Positions 8,903 to 17,543 of a stretch of DNA of 64,000 nucleotides are shown here, one piece after another. Each line of letters opens with the position of its first letter. The first letter of the stretch is position 1. The stretch spans positions 124,001 through 188,000 of the forward strand of contig NZ_JBHSLA010000005.1 of assembly GCF_042657385.1 (NCBI RefSeq). Reading direction: 5' to 3'. The stretch comes from Algorimicrobium hallyeonense. GTDB taxonomy: Bacteria; Bacteroidota; Bacteroidia; Flavobacteriales; Flavobacteriaceae. The translations under genes and the position numbers were made by a program. Below the pieces are notes generated by a model. The model saw nothing but the letters and a program-made list of their open reading frames with translations, had not been told where the DNA came from and did no database searches.

Positions 8903-9514
8903 TTAACCAGTAACAATGTGCGCGTTACTCATCATATTTTCTTGAAGACTTTTTAATTTAGGCGATAGCTTTTCAGCCATAATAACATATTGGCATTTCT
9001 TTAAACTTTCGGCCACACGCAACACATCATTCTGATAGTTATTTCGCATTAAGAATTCGGCATCCTCCATGATAAACAATTGCAATTGTCCTAAATGAAT
9101 TCCGTTTAAAAAGTATAACTTATTTAAGCGTTTTGGTGTAACAATCATGATATCGACTCCAAAATAAATTTCTTCCTTTTGCTTTTCCAAATCATACTCA
9201 TCATAGGCGCAATAAATACGCAAATCGGTTTCATTTGTAAACTGCTCAAACTGGTCTTTTAGGTGCAAAGCTGCTTCTTTATCTTTCACCATAATTAAAG
9301 CACGTGGCGAATCTTCAAAAGCTTCCGCTTTTAATTTATGAACAGCCGCTAAAATAAAAGCCGTTGTTTTTCCGGCACCCGCTGGCGCTATTCCATAAAC
9401 ATCCATACCACCTTTTAGTTTTGGTAAAATGGCATTCTGAAATGGTAATGGTGCTTCCATATTTTGAGCCTGTAAAGCTTCTTTAAGTATGGGATGGAAT
9501 TTTTTAAAGGACAT
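8903..9514 (-). CDS. DEAD-box helicase N-terminal (RecA1) domain only, degenerate motif II
   Basis: 203 residues from ATG 9514; an upstream in-frame GTG at 9613 would add an unlikely stretch. A Q-motif-like region (PLPFQNAILPKL), Walker A (APAGAGKTT, residues 43-51) and motif Ib (TPKRL) mark the first RecA domain of a DEAD-box RNA helicase. Motif II reads MEDAEFL in place of DEAD, the SAT motif is not recognisable, and the second RecA domain is absent; normal DEAD-box helicases have about 350 residues or more. The reading frame is intact, so it may be a domesticated ATP-binding or RNA-binding protein. Helicase activity is unlikely. Confidence 0.8.
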   Translation of the reverse strand: MSFKKFHPILKEALQAQNMEAPLPFQNAILPKLKGGMDVYGIAPAGAGKTTAFILAAVHKLKAEAFEDSPRALIMVKDKEAALHLKDQFEQFTNETDLRIYCAYDEYDLEKQKEEIYFGVDIMIVTPKRLNKLYFLNGIHLGQLQLFIMEDAEFLMRNNYQNDVLRVAESLKKCQYVIMAEKLSPKLKSLQENMMSNAHIVTG

Positions 9515-9600
9515 GTAGACTTTAGTTTGTTGATTTGAATGGCACAAACTTACAACTTTAATACCGATTCTTATTTTCTGAAAGTAAAGTATATAACAAT

Positions 9601-9638
9601 AAAAAAACCTCACAGATGCTAAACCTGTGAGGTCATTT
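9601..9638 (-). terminator. Terminator for the outer-membrane barrel gene
   Basis: CCTCACAG (9608-9615) pairs with CTGTGAGG (9625-9632). On the minus strand it is followed by a run of seven T, 39 bases past the stop of the gene at 9672. A T run also exists on the plus strand, so it can work in both directions. Confidence 0.85.
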
Positions 9639-9671
9639 TTTAAATGTTTTAGACTTATACCGTTTAAATAT

Positions 9672-10337
9672 TTATTCTATTCTGAATACGAAACCACCAC
9701 TAAATCCAAAAAGCGCAATTGTACTATTGGCACCCGCGCCTGTTGAAATTCCTCCAGAGCCTCCATAAACATAAAATCCACCATAATCCACGGGCATCAT
9801 AAGGTTGGCTTGCAGGTTTAAACCGACAACTTCATTAAACATGATATTTACACCACCTTTAAAGCTAAATGCGAATTTTGTTTCGCTATACGAGCGGTTG
9901 GTTAAAAGAGGATTTTCATTGCTAGATGATAAAATTACCATACCTAAATTTCCACCAAAAAAGGGCTTCACTTTATCCGAATTACCAAAATATCTGTTAC
10001 CACCAATCAATATCCAGTCTGCTGATAAATCTGCCAACCGACTTTCAATAGGACTAATAAAATAATCCTTTATTAACGCTTCAGAACCATTGTGAATATA
10101 ACTGACTTCAACCATTAATTCATTTAACGTTTCAAATCCTACGGTAACACCATATTGGTCGCTATCATTAAATTTAATATAATTTCCACCATAATTTAAT
10201 TTGGCACCAAATTGATACCCATAAGATGGTGTAATTTCAAAGGCTTGCGCATGAACCCGTTGGGTAAAGCTAATAGCCACAAAAAAGCAGACCACAGCTA
10301 CTAATTTATAGTACAGGTTAAAGTAGTTTTCTTTCAT
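9672..10337 (-). CDS. Outer-membrane beta-barrel protein
   Basis: 221 residues from ATG 10337; an in-frame TTG at 10361 is less likely. A signal peptide of about 31 residues ending in VHAQ is followed by alternating aromatic/Gly strands (FEITPSYGYQFGAKLNYGG, FAFSFKGGVNIMFNEVVGLN) and a C-terminal strand ending in aromatic-x-Arg-Ile-Glu. This is the pattern of a small eight-stranded OmpA/OmpW-type barrel. The specific role is unknown. A strong terminator follows. The ECF sigma gene lies upstream on the same strand with a 93-base gap, so the two may or may not share a transcript. Confidence 0.78.
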   Translation of the reverse strand: MKENYFNLYYKLVAVVCFFVAISFTQRVHAQAFEITPSYGYQFGAKLNYGGNYIKFNDSDQYGVTVGFETLNELMVEVSYIHNGSEALIKDYFISPIESRLADLSADWILIGGNRYFGNSDKVKPFFGGNLGMVILSSSNENPLLTNRSYSETKFAFSFKGGVNIMFNEVVGLNLQANLMMPVDYGGFYVYGGSGGISTGAGANSTIALFGFSGGFVFRIE

Positions 10338-10430
10338 TATATCGTTGGTTTTAAACGTCAAATATAATTACAACTTTGGCACCTGAAAATAAGGTGTTGA
10401 ATTATACAAGCTCGTTTGCGAATTGGTATT

Positions 10431-10970
10431 TTAACGGCAAATTTTACAGTCCTTTTTGTCTTTTATTTCACCAACTAGAAAACCAGAATCATTGCGTGTA
10501 AAGTCACAACAATACATGAAACCTTGGGTAATAAGCTTTCTACCCCGTTGTATTTGCGATTTTACGGTAGGTAATGCCAACTGTAATTGATGTGCTATAT
10601 CCGCTTGTTTCATCCCTTTGATATCAGATAAAAACAAGGGATCTCTATATTTTTTTGGTAAACTTTTTATTATGCTTCTTAAGCAGTCATGTTCCGTATG
10701 CTCGGGCGTAAAATCTGTGTCCACTAATTCATTTTCCGGTAATTTGGCTATGGTTTTTTGTGCTCTAAAATAATCCATAACCGTAAAGCGTGCAATGCTA
10801 AATAACCAAGATTTCAACTTCTCATCATTTTTTAGCATATACTTTTTGGTATGCACTTTTATAAAGGTTTCTTGCAGCAAATCATCAGCAATGGCAGGCT
10901 CTTTTACTTTACTTAAAATAAAGTATTTAATATCATCAGCATAGGTATTCCATATATCGTGTGTGGTCAT
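10431..10970 (-). CDS. ECF sigma factor (SigZ-like) with C-terminal cysteine tail
   Basis: 179 residues. Region 2 (ADDLLQETFIKVH, LKSWLFSIARFTVMDYFRAQ) and region 4 (LPKKYRDPLFLSDIKGMKQA, then IAHQLQLALPTVKSQIQRGR) define a group IV sigma factor that directs RNA polymerase to a special promoter set. After region 4 comes an extra tail of about 29 residues with Cys154, Cys155, Cys175 and Cys178 (FMYCCDF and DCKICR), which could bind a metal or sense redox state. No anti-sigma gene is adjacent. A 33-residue cysteine-rich peptide lies directly upstream on the same strand, separated by a strong hairpin. SigZ-type assignment is from memory of the family; metal sensing is inference. Confidence 0.88.
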   Translation of the reverse strand: MTTHDIWNTYADDIKYFILSKVKEPAIADDLLQETFIKVHTKKYMLKNDEKLKSWLFSIARFTVMDYFRAQKTIAKLPENELVDTDFTPEHTEHDCLRSIIKSLPKKYRDPLFLSDIKGMKQADIAHQLQLALPTVKSQIQRGRKLITQGFMYCCDFTRNDSGFLVGEIKDKKDCKICR

Positions 10971-10982
10971 TTTCTCAATATT

Positions 10983-11028
10983 AAAAAAGCAGAACCTTTA
11001 GTATAAATTTACTAAATACGTTCTGCTT
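10983..11028 (-). terminator. Long hairpin terminator/attenuator between Cys-rich peptide and sigma gene
   Basis: The outer stem AAGCAGAAC (10987-10995) pairs with GTTCTGCTT (11020-11028), and the inner stem TTTAGTA (10997-11003) with TACTAAA (11010-11016). On the minus strand it ends in six T. It begins 20 bases after the peptide stop and its T run lies 12 bases before the sigma start codon. It should strongly limit read-through from the peptide gene into the sigma gene. Confidence 0.85.
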
Positions 11029-11048
11029 TACAATGTTTTTAGCACATC

Positions 11049-11150
11049 TTAACAGTTGCAGTTGTTACAGGTACAGTTTTCACAGGTGCATCCAGCACAA
11101 TTACCACCTTTACAACTTGAACAGTTACATGTACAATCTATATTTTTCAT
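11049..11150 (-). CDS. Metallothionein-like cysteine-rich peptide, 33 residues
   Basis: ATG at 11150 to TAA at 11049. Eleven of 33 residues are cysteine, in CxC and CxxC arrangement (positions 6, 8, 10, 13, 18, 21, 23, 26, 28, 31, 33), with Gly, Asn, Ser and Thr between them and almost no hydrophobic residues. The density and spacing resemble small metallothioneins that bind several soft metal ions (Zn, Cu, Cd) as thiolate clusters. There is no signal peptide, so it should stay in the cytoplasm. It sits upstream of a sigma factor that itself ends in a cysteine cluster, with a strong terminator between, which suggests high expression of the peptide and low expression of the sigma factor. Metal binding is inferred from composition. 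Confidence 0.75.
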   Translation of the reverse strand: MKNIDCTCNCSSCKGGNCAGCTCENCTCNNCNC

Positions 11151-11373
11151 ACTATCTAATTTTAAATTCATATAATAGACGTGAATATTTCCAAAAAGAT
11201 GCAAAAAAAGATTTTTTATTTTAAACACAACTCCGCGTCTCTTTATAAACAGCTCATGGAATTTAACCCATTATTCTGCTTGTTTACTGGTTTTAGATTG
11301 TTATTTTAGTAGTTAGTTTAGAACAGATGGTTGTATGTGATTGTTGACAATAATTTAACCCAAATATTACGAA

Positions 11374-11865
11374 ATGAAAAAACTAAATTTTATTTTAAGC
11401 TTATCATTAATTTTAATTTTATCGGGATGTAGTTCTGATGATGACAATGGAAATGAAAATACTCAAAGGAATGGAAAACTAATTTTTGGATGGTTTGCCG
11501 ATTCGAGCTGTTCTGGAGATTGTTCTACAATTTACAAAATTGACGCTGAAAATATTTATAGAGATATCGATTATGATTATCCTGAAAACACATTTTTTGA
11601 GGGTAATTTTCAACTTATGAATAATGCAAATTATCAAGATTTTGAATCATTGTTAACTGAATTACCAAATGAAATATTTAATGAACCGAATGGGTATTTG
11701 GATTGTAGCGACTGCACAAATGAAAATGGCGGATTTTATTTAGAATATGAAGATGATGATGGATTTCATAAATCTTGGCGTTTTAGGAATGCTATATATC
11801 CTGATTATATAGAAAATTATAGAAGTCTGCTACTTGACAAATTAGCAGAATTGAATAGTCTTTAG
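11374..11865 (+). CDS. Hypothetical lipoprotein, Asp/Glu-rich
   Basis: 163 residues. The signal MKKLNFILSLSLILILSGC ends in a lipobox and is followed by SSDDDNGNE, the acidic stretch common after the lipid-anchored Cys in flavobacterial lipoproteins. The mature part is acidic, with Cys pairs in SSCSGDCS and DCSDCTNENGG, which may form disulfides or bind metal. No family was recognised. The gene ends 25 bases before a long attC-like palindrome, an arrangement reminiscent of a gene cassette. It is AT-rich compared with the neighbouring housekeeping genes. Confidence 0.75.
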   Translation: MKKLNFILSLSLILILSGCSSDDDNGNENTQRNGKLIFGWFADSSCSGDCSTIYKIDAENIYRDIDYDYPENTFFEGNFQLMNNANYQDFESLLTELPNEIFNEPNGYLDCSDCTNENGGFYLEYEDDDGFHKSWRFRNAIYPDYIENYRSLLLDKLAELNSL

Positions 11866-11890
11866 AAACGAGAACCTGAATAAAAAATTA

Positions 11891-12025
11891 CTGCCAACAC
11901 CGTTTAAAATTAATTGCCTGGTTAAAGCCTACTTACGAAAGTCCTTGCGGACTTTCTATCTGTAATTTATTTGCTAAATTAGGTGCTTAAACACGCCACT
12001 AATCTTATACAAAACCGTTAGACAG
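11891..12025. repeat. Long imperfect palindrome, attC-like
   Basis: About 135 bases that fold back along most of their length. The ends are CTGCCAAC (11891-11898) and GTTAGACAG (12017-12025); the right end fits the integron core site GTTRRRY, while the left end fits the inverse core only in part. The apex is a perfect hairpin, GAAAGTCC (11937-11944) with GGACTTTC (11949-11956) and a TTGC loop. It directly follows a hypothetical lipoprotein gene. No integrase gene is in the window. I recall similar elements between genes in other flavobacteria, but could not verify this. Confidence 0.55.
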
Positions 12026-12102
12026 AAATTTCATCCGTCCTGAATAAAACCACAAGAATCTAATAAGCACTGTCCATAGCAATAAATAAATCCTTTCAAG
12101 AA

Positions 12103-13026
12103 ATGACACACCTTTTAAAAACATATTGCGTATTAGCCATTTTTTCGTTGCTTGCCTGTAAACAGGATAAGAAGGCAGCCGATACGGCAACAACGGCAGA
12201 AATACAATGGAATCCAGCAGCCGTGGACGACGAGTTTAAAGCGTATTGGTATACAGGCAAAGCCGAGCTGAACAGTTATTCTTTAAAGCAATCTCGTTAT
12301 GGTGAAATTCGTGATGGCGAAGTGGTTCTTATCTTTGTTACTGAACCATTTTCATTAAGCAAACAGGTGAAACTTGACAATCCCGATGCTGCTGGTGCAG
12401 ATAATGTATCAGTTATGAAACTTAATAATATTAGAAAATTCAATACAGGGATCTACGATTATTCTGTTGTAAGCTCAACATTTACACCTATAAACTCACA
12501 AAAACATCCGCATACTTTAAAGCTAAACACAAGTATCCAAGAATGGTGTGGACATACATTTACGCAGCTCAACTTGAAGGAAAGCAATTATCATTTTCAG
12601 GAATTCTCATACTTTGAAGCAGAAGGAGATACGGAAAAGGATATGCCTATTGCACTTTTAGAAGACGAATTGATGACGCGAATTCGCATCCATAAAGGGC
12701 AACTTCCTTTGGGAAAAACCAACATGATTTTCTCCACATTATACAGTCGTTTTAACCATAAAGATTTAGAAGCTACCAAAGCCGAAATTAGCAAAACCGA
12801 AACAGATTCCACAACAAACTACACCGTTCAGTACGTGAATTATAACAGAACAGTTACGATTAATGTTGAAAAACAATTTCCGTATAAAATTCTCGCGTGG
12901 ACCGAAAATAATGGTGATGGGTTAATAACGGAAGCGCAATTGAAAAAAAGTATCAACGAACCGTATTGGGAGCAAAAAAAACGCTCTGACGAAAGTAAGC
13001 GTGACGCATTGCAGCTCATCAAGTAG
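12103..13026 (+). CDS. Conserved flavobacterial lipoprotein of unknown function
   Basis: 307 residues. MTHLLKTYCVLAIFSLLAC followed by Lys is a lipoprotein signal. The mature protein contains YWYTGKAELNSYSLKQSRYG, EIRDGEVVLIFVTEPF, IQEWCGHTFTQLN and HPHTLKLNTS; no catalytic motif is recognised. I recall that relatives were sometimes auto-named 'septum formation inhibitor Maf', but nothing here resembles the Maf nucleotide pyrophosphatase fold, so that name should not be used. It is a single gene with a strong bidirectional terminator after it. Confidence 0.7.
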   Translation: MTHLLKTYCVLAIFSLLACKQDKKAADTATTAEIQWNPAAVDDEFKAYWYTGKAELNSYSLKQSRYGEIRDGEVVLIFVTEPFSLSKQVKLDNPDAAGADNVSVMKLNNIRKFNTGIYDYSVVSSTFTPINSQKHPHTLKLNTSIQEWCGHTFTQLNLKESNYHFQEFSYFEAEGDTEKDMPIALLEDELMTRIRIHKGQLPLGKTNMIFSTLYSRFNHKDLEATKAEISKTETDSTTNYTVQYVNYNRTVTINVEKQFPYKILAWTENNGDGLITEAQLKKSINEPYWEQKKRSDESKRDALQLIK

Positions 13027-13068
13027 GAAACCGTCCAAGAAATAAACGCACTATGTTAGTTTTACCAA

Positions 13069-13106
13069 CAAAAAAGAGGACAACCTATGTTATCCTCTTT
13101 TTTTAT
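13069..13106. terminator. Bidirectional terminator between convergent genes
   Basis: AAAGAGGA plus CAAC (13073-13084) pairs with GTTATCCTCTTT (13089-13100), with A and T runs on the two sides. It serves the lipoprotein gene on plus and icmF on minus. Confidence 0.85.
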
Positions 13107-13125
13107 AATTGCATAGATAATTAGC

Positions 13126-16100
13126 TTACATATTTCGTCTATACTGACCGCCTACTTCAAATAAAGCAGATGTAATTTCACCTAAACTACACACTTTACA
13201 AACATCCATTAAAGCTTCAAAAATATTCTCATTATGAATGGCTCTATTTTGAAGATCTTTTAATAAGTCCGTCGTGTCTTTGGACTCATGTAAATTCTTT
13301 AAGGTTGTAATCTGATTTTGCTTTTCGGCTTCTGTAGCGCGAATAACTTCCGCTGGTTGAACTGTTGGAGACCCTTTAGAACTTAAAAAGGTATTCACAC
13401 CTATAATTGGGAAATCGCCGTTATGCTTTAAGGTTTCGTAATACAAGCTTTCTTCTTGTATTTTACTACGTTGGTACATGGTTTCCATAGCGCCTAAAAC
13501 ACCACCACGCTCCGTAATTCTATCAAATTCTAACAAGACAGCTTCTTCAACTAAATCGGTTAATTCTTCTATAATAAACGAACCTTGAATTGGATTTTCA
13601 TTCTTGGCCAATCCTAATTCTTTATTAATAATTAACTGTATAGCCATAGCACGACGCACCGATTCTTCTGTTGGTGTGGTAATGGCTTCATCATACGCAT
13701 TGGTATGTAAGGAATTACAGTTATCATAAATAGCATATAAAGCTTGAAGCGTGGTTCTAATATCATTAAAATCAATTTCCTGCGCGTGTAAACTACGTCC
13801 GGATGTTTGGATATGATATTTCAGCATTTGCGCTCTAGCATTAGCACCATACTTGTTTTTCATGGCTTTGGACCATATTTTTCGGGCCACACGACCTATA
13901 ACCGCATATTCTGGATCAATTCCATTTGAGAAAAAGAAGGATAAGTTTGGACCAAATTTATTGATGTCCATCCCACGACTTAAATAATATTCCACATAAG
14001 TGAAACCATTAGATAAAGTCAGGGCCAATTGTGTAATTGGGTTGGCTCCTGCTTCTGCAATATGATACCCAGAAATAGAAACCGAATAAAAATTACGCAC
14101 ATTATTCTCAATAAAGTATTCCTGAACATCTCCCATTAAGCGCAAAGCGAATTCGGTAGAGAAAATACAAGTATTTTGTGCTTGATCTTCCTTTAAAATA
14201 TCTGCTTGAACCGTTCCTCGCACTTGCGCAATGGTTTTCTTTTTAATGTCTGCATACACATCTGCAGGTAATACTTGATCGCCTGATACACCTAACAACA
14301 TAAGGCCTAAACCATTGTTACCATCTGGTAAATCGCCATAATATTGCGGACGCTCCTTACCTTTATAAAGTTTGGCTATTTTAGCTTCTACTTCTTTTTC
14401 AAGGCCGTTTTCTTTAATATACATTTCACATTGCTGATCGATAGCTGCATTCATAAAGAAGCCTAATAACATTGGTGCTGGACCATTAATTGTCATACTA
14501 ACCGAAGTCATCACGTTGGCTAAATCGAAACCAGAATAGAGTTTCTTGGCATCGTCTAAACAGCAAATAGACACACCAGCATTTCCAATTTTCCCATAAA
14601 TATCTGGACGTAAATCTGGATCGTTTCCGTAAAGCGTTACACTATCAAAAGCAGTTGATAAACGCTTGGCTGGTAAACCTGCACTTACGTAATGAAAACG
14701 TCTGTTGGTACGTTCTGGTCCACCTTCACCCGCAAACATACGTGCTGGATCTTCACCTGTACGTTTAAAAGGATATAAACCTGATGTGTATGGAAATTCA
14801 CCAGGTACATTTTCTTGTAAACACCATCTTAAAATATCGCCCCATGCTTGATATTTTGGTAAGGCTACTTTTGGAATTTGCGTGTGTGATAAGGACTCGG
14901 TATGGGTTTCAATTTTTATTTCTTTATCGCGAACTTTAAAGGAATAAATTGGATTTTTATATTTGTTTACTTTGTCATCCCAACCGGTAATGACTTCCCA
15001 ATTGTAAGGGTCTAAATTTAATTTAACACGATCAAATTCTGCTATAAGCATTTTAACAAAGTCGGCTTTATCCTTCTGAACAGCGTGAAGAATCTCTTCT
15101 TGATTAAAACCAAACTTGTTTAAAAGCGATTTCTCACTTTCGGTAGAAATGTTAGCAACCGAACATATCGTTTTATAAATTCCATATAATTTTTGTGCAA
15201 CATCAACTTGTTCATTGGCTGTTTTATCATAAGCGCGATTACTTTCGGCAATTTCTGATAAGTAACGTGTTCTTGATGGCGGAATAACAAAAATCTTCTC
15301 GCTCATTTCATCCGAAATATGGAAGGTTGATTGTAATTCAGAATCCGCTTTTTCAACCAATTTATCCATGACAGCTTTATAAAGCGTATTCATACCTGGA
15401 TCGTTAAATTGTGATGCAATGGTTCCGTAAACTGGCAACTCATCTTGTGGAGTGTCCCACAAATGATTGTTACGCATATATTGTTTTTTTACATCACGAA
15501 GCGCATCCAAAGAACCACGTTTATCGAATTTATTGATAGCTACTAAATCAGCAAAATCAAGCATGTCTATTTTTTCCAATTGAGTGGCTGCTCCAAATTC
15601 CGGCGTCATAACATATAAAGACACATCTGAATGCTCGATAATTTCGGTATCGGATTGTCCAATTCCCGATGTCTCCAAAATAATTAAATCATATTCTGCC
15701 GCTTTTAAAACCTGAACGGCTTCATGCACATATTTAGACAACGCTAAATTAGACTGACGTGTTGCCAAACTACGCATATAAACGCGAGCGTTATTAATAG
15801 CATTCATACGAATTCTATCACCCAAAAGTGCGCCACCTGTTTTACGTTTAGATGGATCCACAGAAACTAGACCTACCGTTTTTTCCGGAAAATCGATTAA
15901 AAAACGTCTTACTAACTCATCAACTAATGATGATTTACCAGCACCTCCCGTTCCCGTAATTCCAAGAACTGGCGTTTTTGAATTTTTATTCTTTTCATGA
16001 ATTTTATCCAAGGTACTTTTAGCAACATCCGGAAAGTTTTCAGCTGAAGAAATAACGCGAGCAATAGCCTTCGGATTTTTACTTGGCAATTCATCAATTT

Positions 16101-16560
16101 TAGTATCTAAAGAATCGCCTATGGCAAAATCAGATTGCTGAACCAAATCATTAATCATGCCTTGTAAACCCATTTCACGACCATCATCTGGCGAGTAAAT
16201 ACGGGTAATTCCATAATCCATTAATTCCTTAATTTCTGAAGGTAAAATTACACCTCCTCCTCCTCCGAAGATTTTAATATGACTAGCACCTTTTTCTTTT
16301 AGCAAATCATACATATATTTAAAATACTCATTATGACCACCTTGGTAACTGGTTAAGCAAATGGCATTTGCATCTTCTTGAATTGCTGTATTTACAACCT
16401 CTTCAACACTTCTATCATGTCCAAGATGAATCACCTCAACACCTGTAGCTTGGATAATACGACGCATAATATTTATGGATGCGTCATGACCATCAAAAAG
16501 CGAGGCGGCCGTTACGATTCGTACTTTATATTTTGGATTATATGGTGCAATATTTTTCAT
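13126..16560 (-). CDS. icmF: Fused isobutyryl-CoA mutase IcmF
   Basis: 1144 residues, one polypeptide with three parts. Residues 15-150 form a B12-binding domain with DGHDAS (His25 is the expected lower cobalt ligand). Residues 195-430 are a G3E GTPase chaperone with Walker A GTGGAGKS (203-210), related to MeaB/MeaI. The rest is an acyl-CoA mutase barrel with YPFKRTGEDPARMFAGEGG, the form seen in IcmF rather than methylmalonyl-CoA mutase. The family interconverts isobutyryl-CoA and n-butyryl-CoA by adenosylcobalamin radical chemistry, and some members also use isovaleryl-CoA. The built-in GTPase loads and protects the cofactor. The gene stands alone; the domain order and full length argue for a working enzyme. 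Confidence 0.93.
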   Translation of the reverse strand: MKNIAPYNPKYKVRIVTAASLFDGHDASINIMRRIIQATGVEVIHLGHDRSVEEVVNTAIQEDANAICLTSYQGGHNEYFKYMYDLLKEKGASHIKIFGGGGGVILPSEIKELMDYGITRIYSPDDGREMGLQGMINDLVQQSDFAIGDSLDTKIDELPSKNPKAIARVISSAENFPDVAKSTLDKIHEKNKNSKTPVLGITGTGGAGKSSLVDELVRRFLIDFPEKTVGLVSVDPSKRKTGGALLGDRIRMNAINNARVYMRSLATRQSNLALSKYVHEAVQVLKAAEYDLIILETSGIGQSDTEIIEHSDVSLYVMTPEFGAATQLEKIDMLDFADLVAINKFDKRGSLDALRDVKKQYMRNNHLWDTPQDELPVYGTIASQFNDPGMNTLYKAVMDKLVEKADSELQSTFHISDEMSEKIFVIPPSRTRYLSEIAESNRAYDKTANEQVDVAQKLYGIYKTICSVANISTESEKSLLNKFGFNQEEILHAVQKDKADFVKMLIAEFDRVKLNLDPYNWEVITGWDDKVNKYKNPIYSFKVRDKEIKIETHTESLSHTQIPKVALPKYQAWGDILRWCLQENVPGEFPYTSGLYPFKRTGEDPARMFAGEGGPERTNRRFHYVSAGLPAKRLSTAFDSVTLYGNDPDLRPDIYGKIGNAGVSICCLDDAKKLYSGFDLANVMTSVSMTINGPAPMLLGFFMNAAIDQQCEMYIKENGLEKEVEAKIAKLYKGKERPQYYGDLPDGNNGLGLMLLGVSGDQVLPADVYADIKKKTIAQVRGTVQADILKEDQAQNTCIFSTEFALRLMGDVQEYFIENNVRNFYSVSISGYHIAEAGANPITQLALTLSNGFTYVEYYLSRGMDINKFGPNLSFFFSNGIDPEYAVIGRVARKIWSKAMKNKYGANARAQMLKYHIQTSGRSLHAQEIDFNDIRTTLQALYAIYDNCNSLHTNAYDEAITTPTEESVRRAMAIQLIINKELGLAKNENPIQGSFIIEELTDLVEEAVLLEFDRITERGGVLGAMETMYQRSKIQEESLYYETLKHNGDFPIIGVNTFLSSKGSPTVQPAEVIRATEAEKQNQITTLKNLHESKDTTDLLKDLQNRAIHNENIFEALMDVCKVCSLGEITSALFEVGGQYRRNM

Positions 16561-16760
16561 TCAAATTGTTTTTTAAGCATGGCAAATTTAAGGAATATTA
16601 CTGTATTAATTTAAAGATGAGCCATGAGATGCCCTTTACGCATGCATTTTTCAGTAAGAATATTAAAAATAGTATTGAATTTCAGGATTTTAATGTGCAC
16701 GAGACCTAGAAATGGCTAGAAATTAATAAGGCTTTTGAAATAATATATGTTCTGAATATT

Positions 16761-16768
16761 TATCTTTG
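16761..16768 (+). promoter_or_regulatory. -7 promoter element (TATCTTTG) for the DUF4197 gene
   Basis: A perfect TAnnTTTG box 23 bases before the ATG at 16792. A TTTTG at 16733-16737 lies 23 bases upstream, at the long end of accepted -33 spacing. Confidence 0.55.
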
Positions 16769-16791
16769 TTCAAAATTGAATAAAACAAATC

Positions 16792-17499
16792 ATGATAAAA
16801 CGTTTAATTGCCCTCGTCCTAATTTTGAATCTAACAGCATGTGCTGAACTGCAACAAGTAGTTGATAATTTACCTGAAAACACACCTGGCATTTCCAATA
16901 CGGATATTGCCAATGGTTTACGTCAAGCATTGGATCAAGGAATAGACAAACAAGTGAGCACACTTATGAAACAAGATGGTTTTTATAAGAATGATCTTGT
17001 AAAAATCCTCCTCCCAGAAGAATTACAGAAAGTAGATAAAGCCTTACGCGATATTGGTTTAGGAAGTTTAGCAGATGAAGGTTTAAAAGTATTAAATCGT
17101 GCAGCCGAAGATGCTGTTGGAACGGCAACGCCTATTTTTATTAATGCTGTAAAAGGCATTACGTTTAATGATGCTAAATCTATTTTATTAGGAAACGATG
17201 ATGCCGCAACACGTTATTTGGCTGGCCGAACAGAATCGGAATTATATACAGAATTTCAACCTATTATTAATAACTCCTTTAAAAAAGTAGGTGCAGATCA
17301 AATTTGGTCAAACTTAATTACGCGTTATAATAGTATTCCATTTACATCTAATGTGAATCCAGATTTAACAGATTATGTTACCGAAGAAGCACTAAAAGGT
17401 GTTTATAAAATGATTGCGGTGGAAGAGAAAGATATCCGAACTAAATTAAGTTCTAGAAGCACCGATATTTTACGAAAAGTGTTTGCTTTACAAGATTAA
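16792..17499 (+). CDS. DUF4197 lipoprotein
   Basis: 235 residues. The N-terminal signal MIKRLIALVLILNLTAC ends in a lipobox. The mature part has the DUF4197 pattern: GISNTDIANGLRQALDQGI, then repeated use of the aromatic/Asn motifs FYKND and ILLPEELQKVDKALRDIGLG, ending with TDILRKVFALQD. The family is all-helical and found in the envelope of Bacteroidota and Proteobacteria; its function is not established. A TATCTTTG promoter lies just upstream. It is divergent from icmF with a 231-base gap. Confidence 0.88.
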   Translation: MIKRLIALVLILNLTACAELQQVVDNLPENTPGISNTDIANGLRQALDQGIDKQVSTLMKQDGFYKNDLVKILLPEELQKVDKALRDIGLGSLADEGLKVLNRAAEDAVGTATPIFINAVKGITFNDAKSILLGNDDAATRYLAGRTESELYTEFQPIINNSFKKVGADQIWSNLITRYNSIPFTSNVNPDLTDYVTEEALKGVYKMIAVEEKDIRTKLSSRSTDILRKVFALQD

Positions 17500-17543
17500 T
17501 TATTTGATAACAACCTCATAACATCCTATTTGAAGCGTTGAAG

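Noticed and set aside
12103..13026. Maf septum-formation inhibitor
   Set aside because: The protein is a lipoprotein and lacks the Maf signature and fold.
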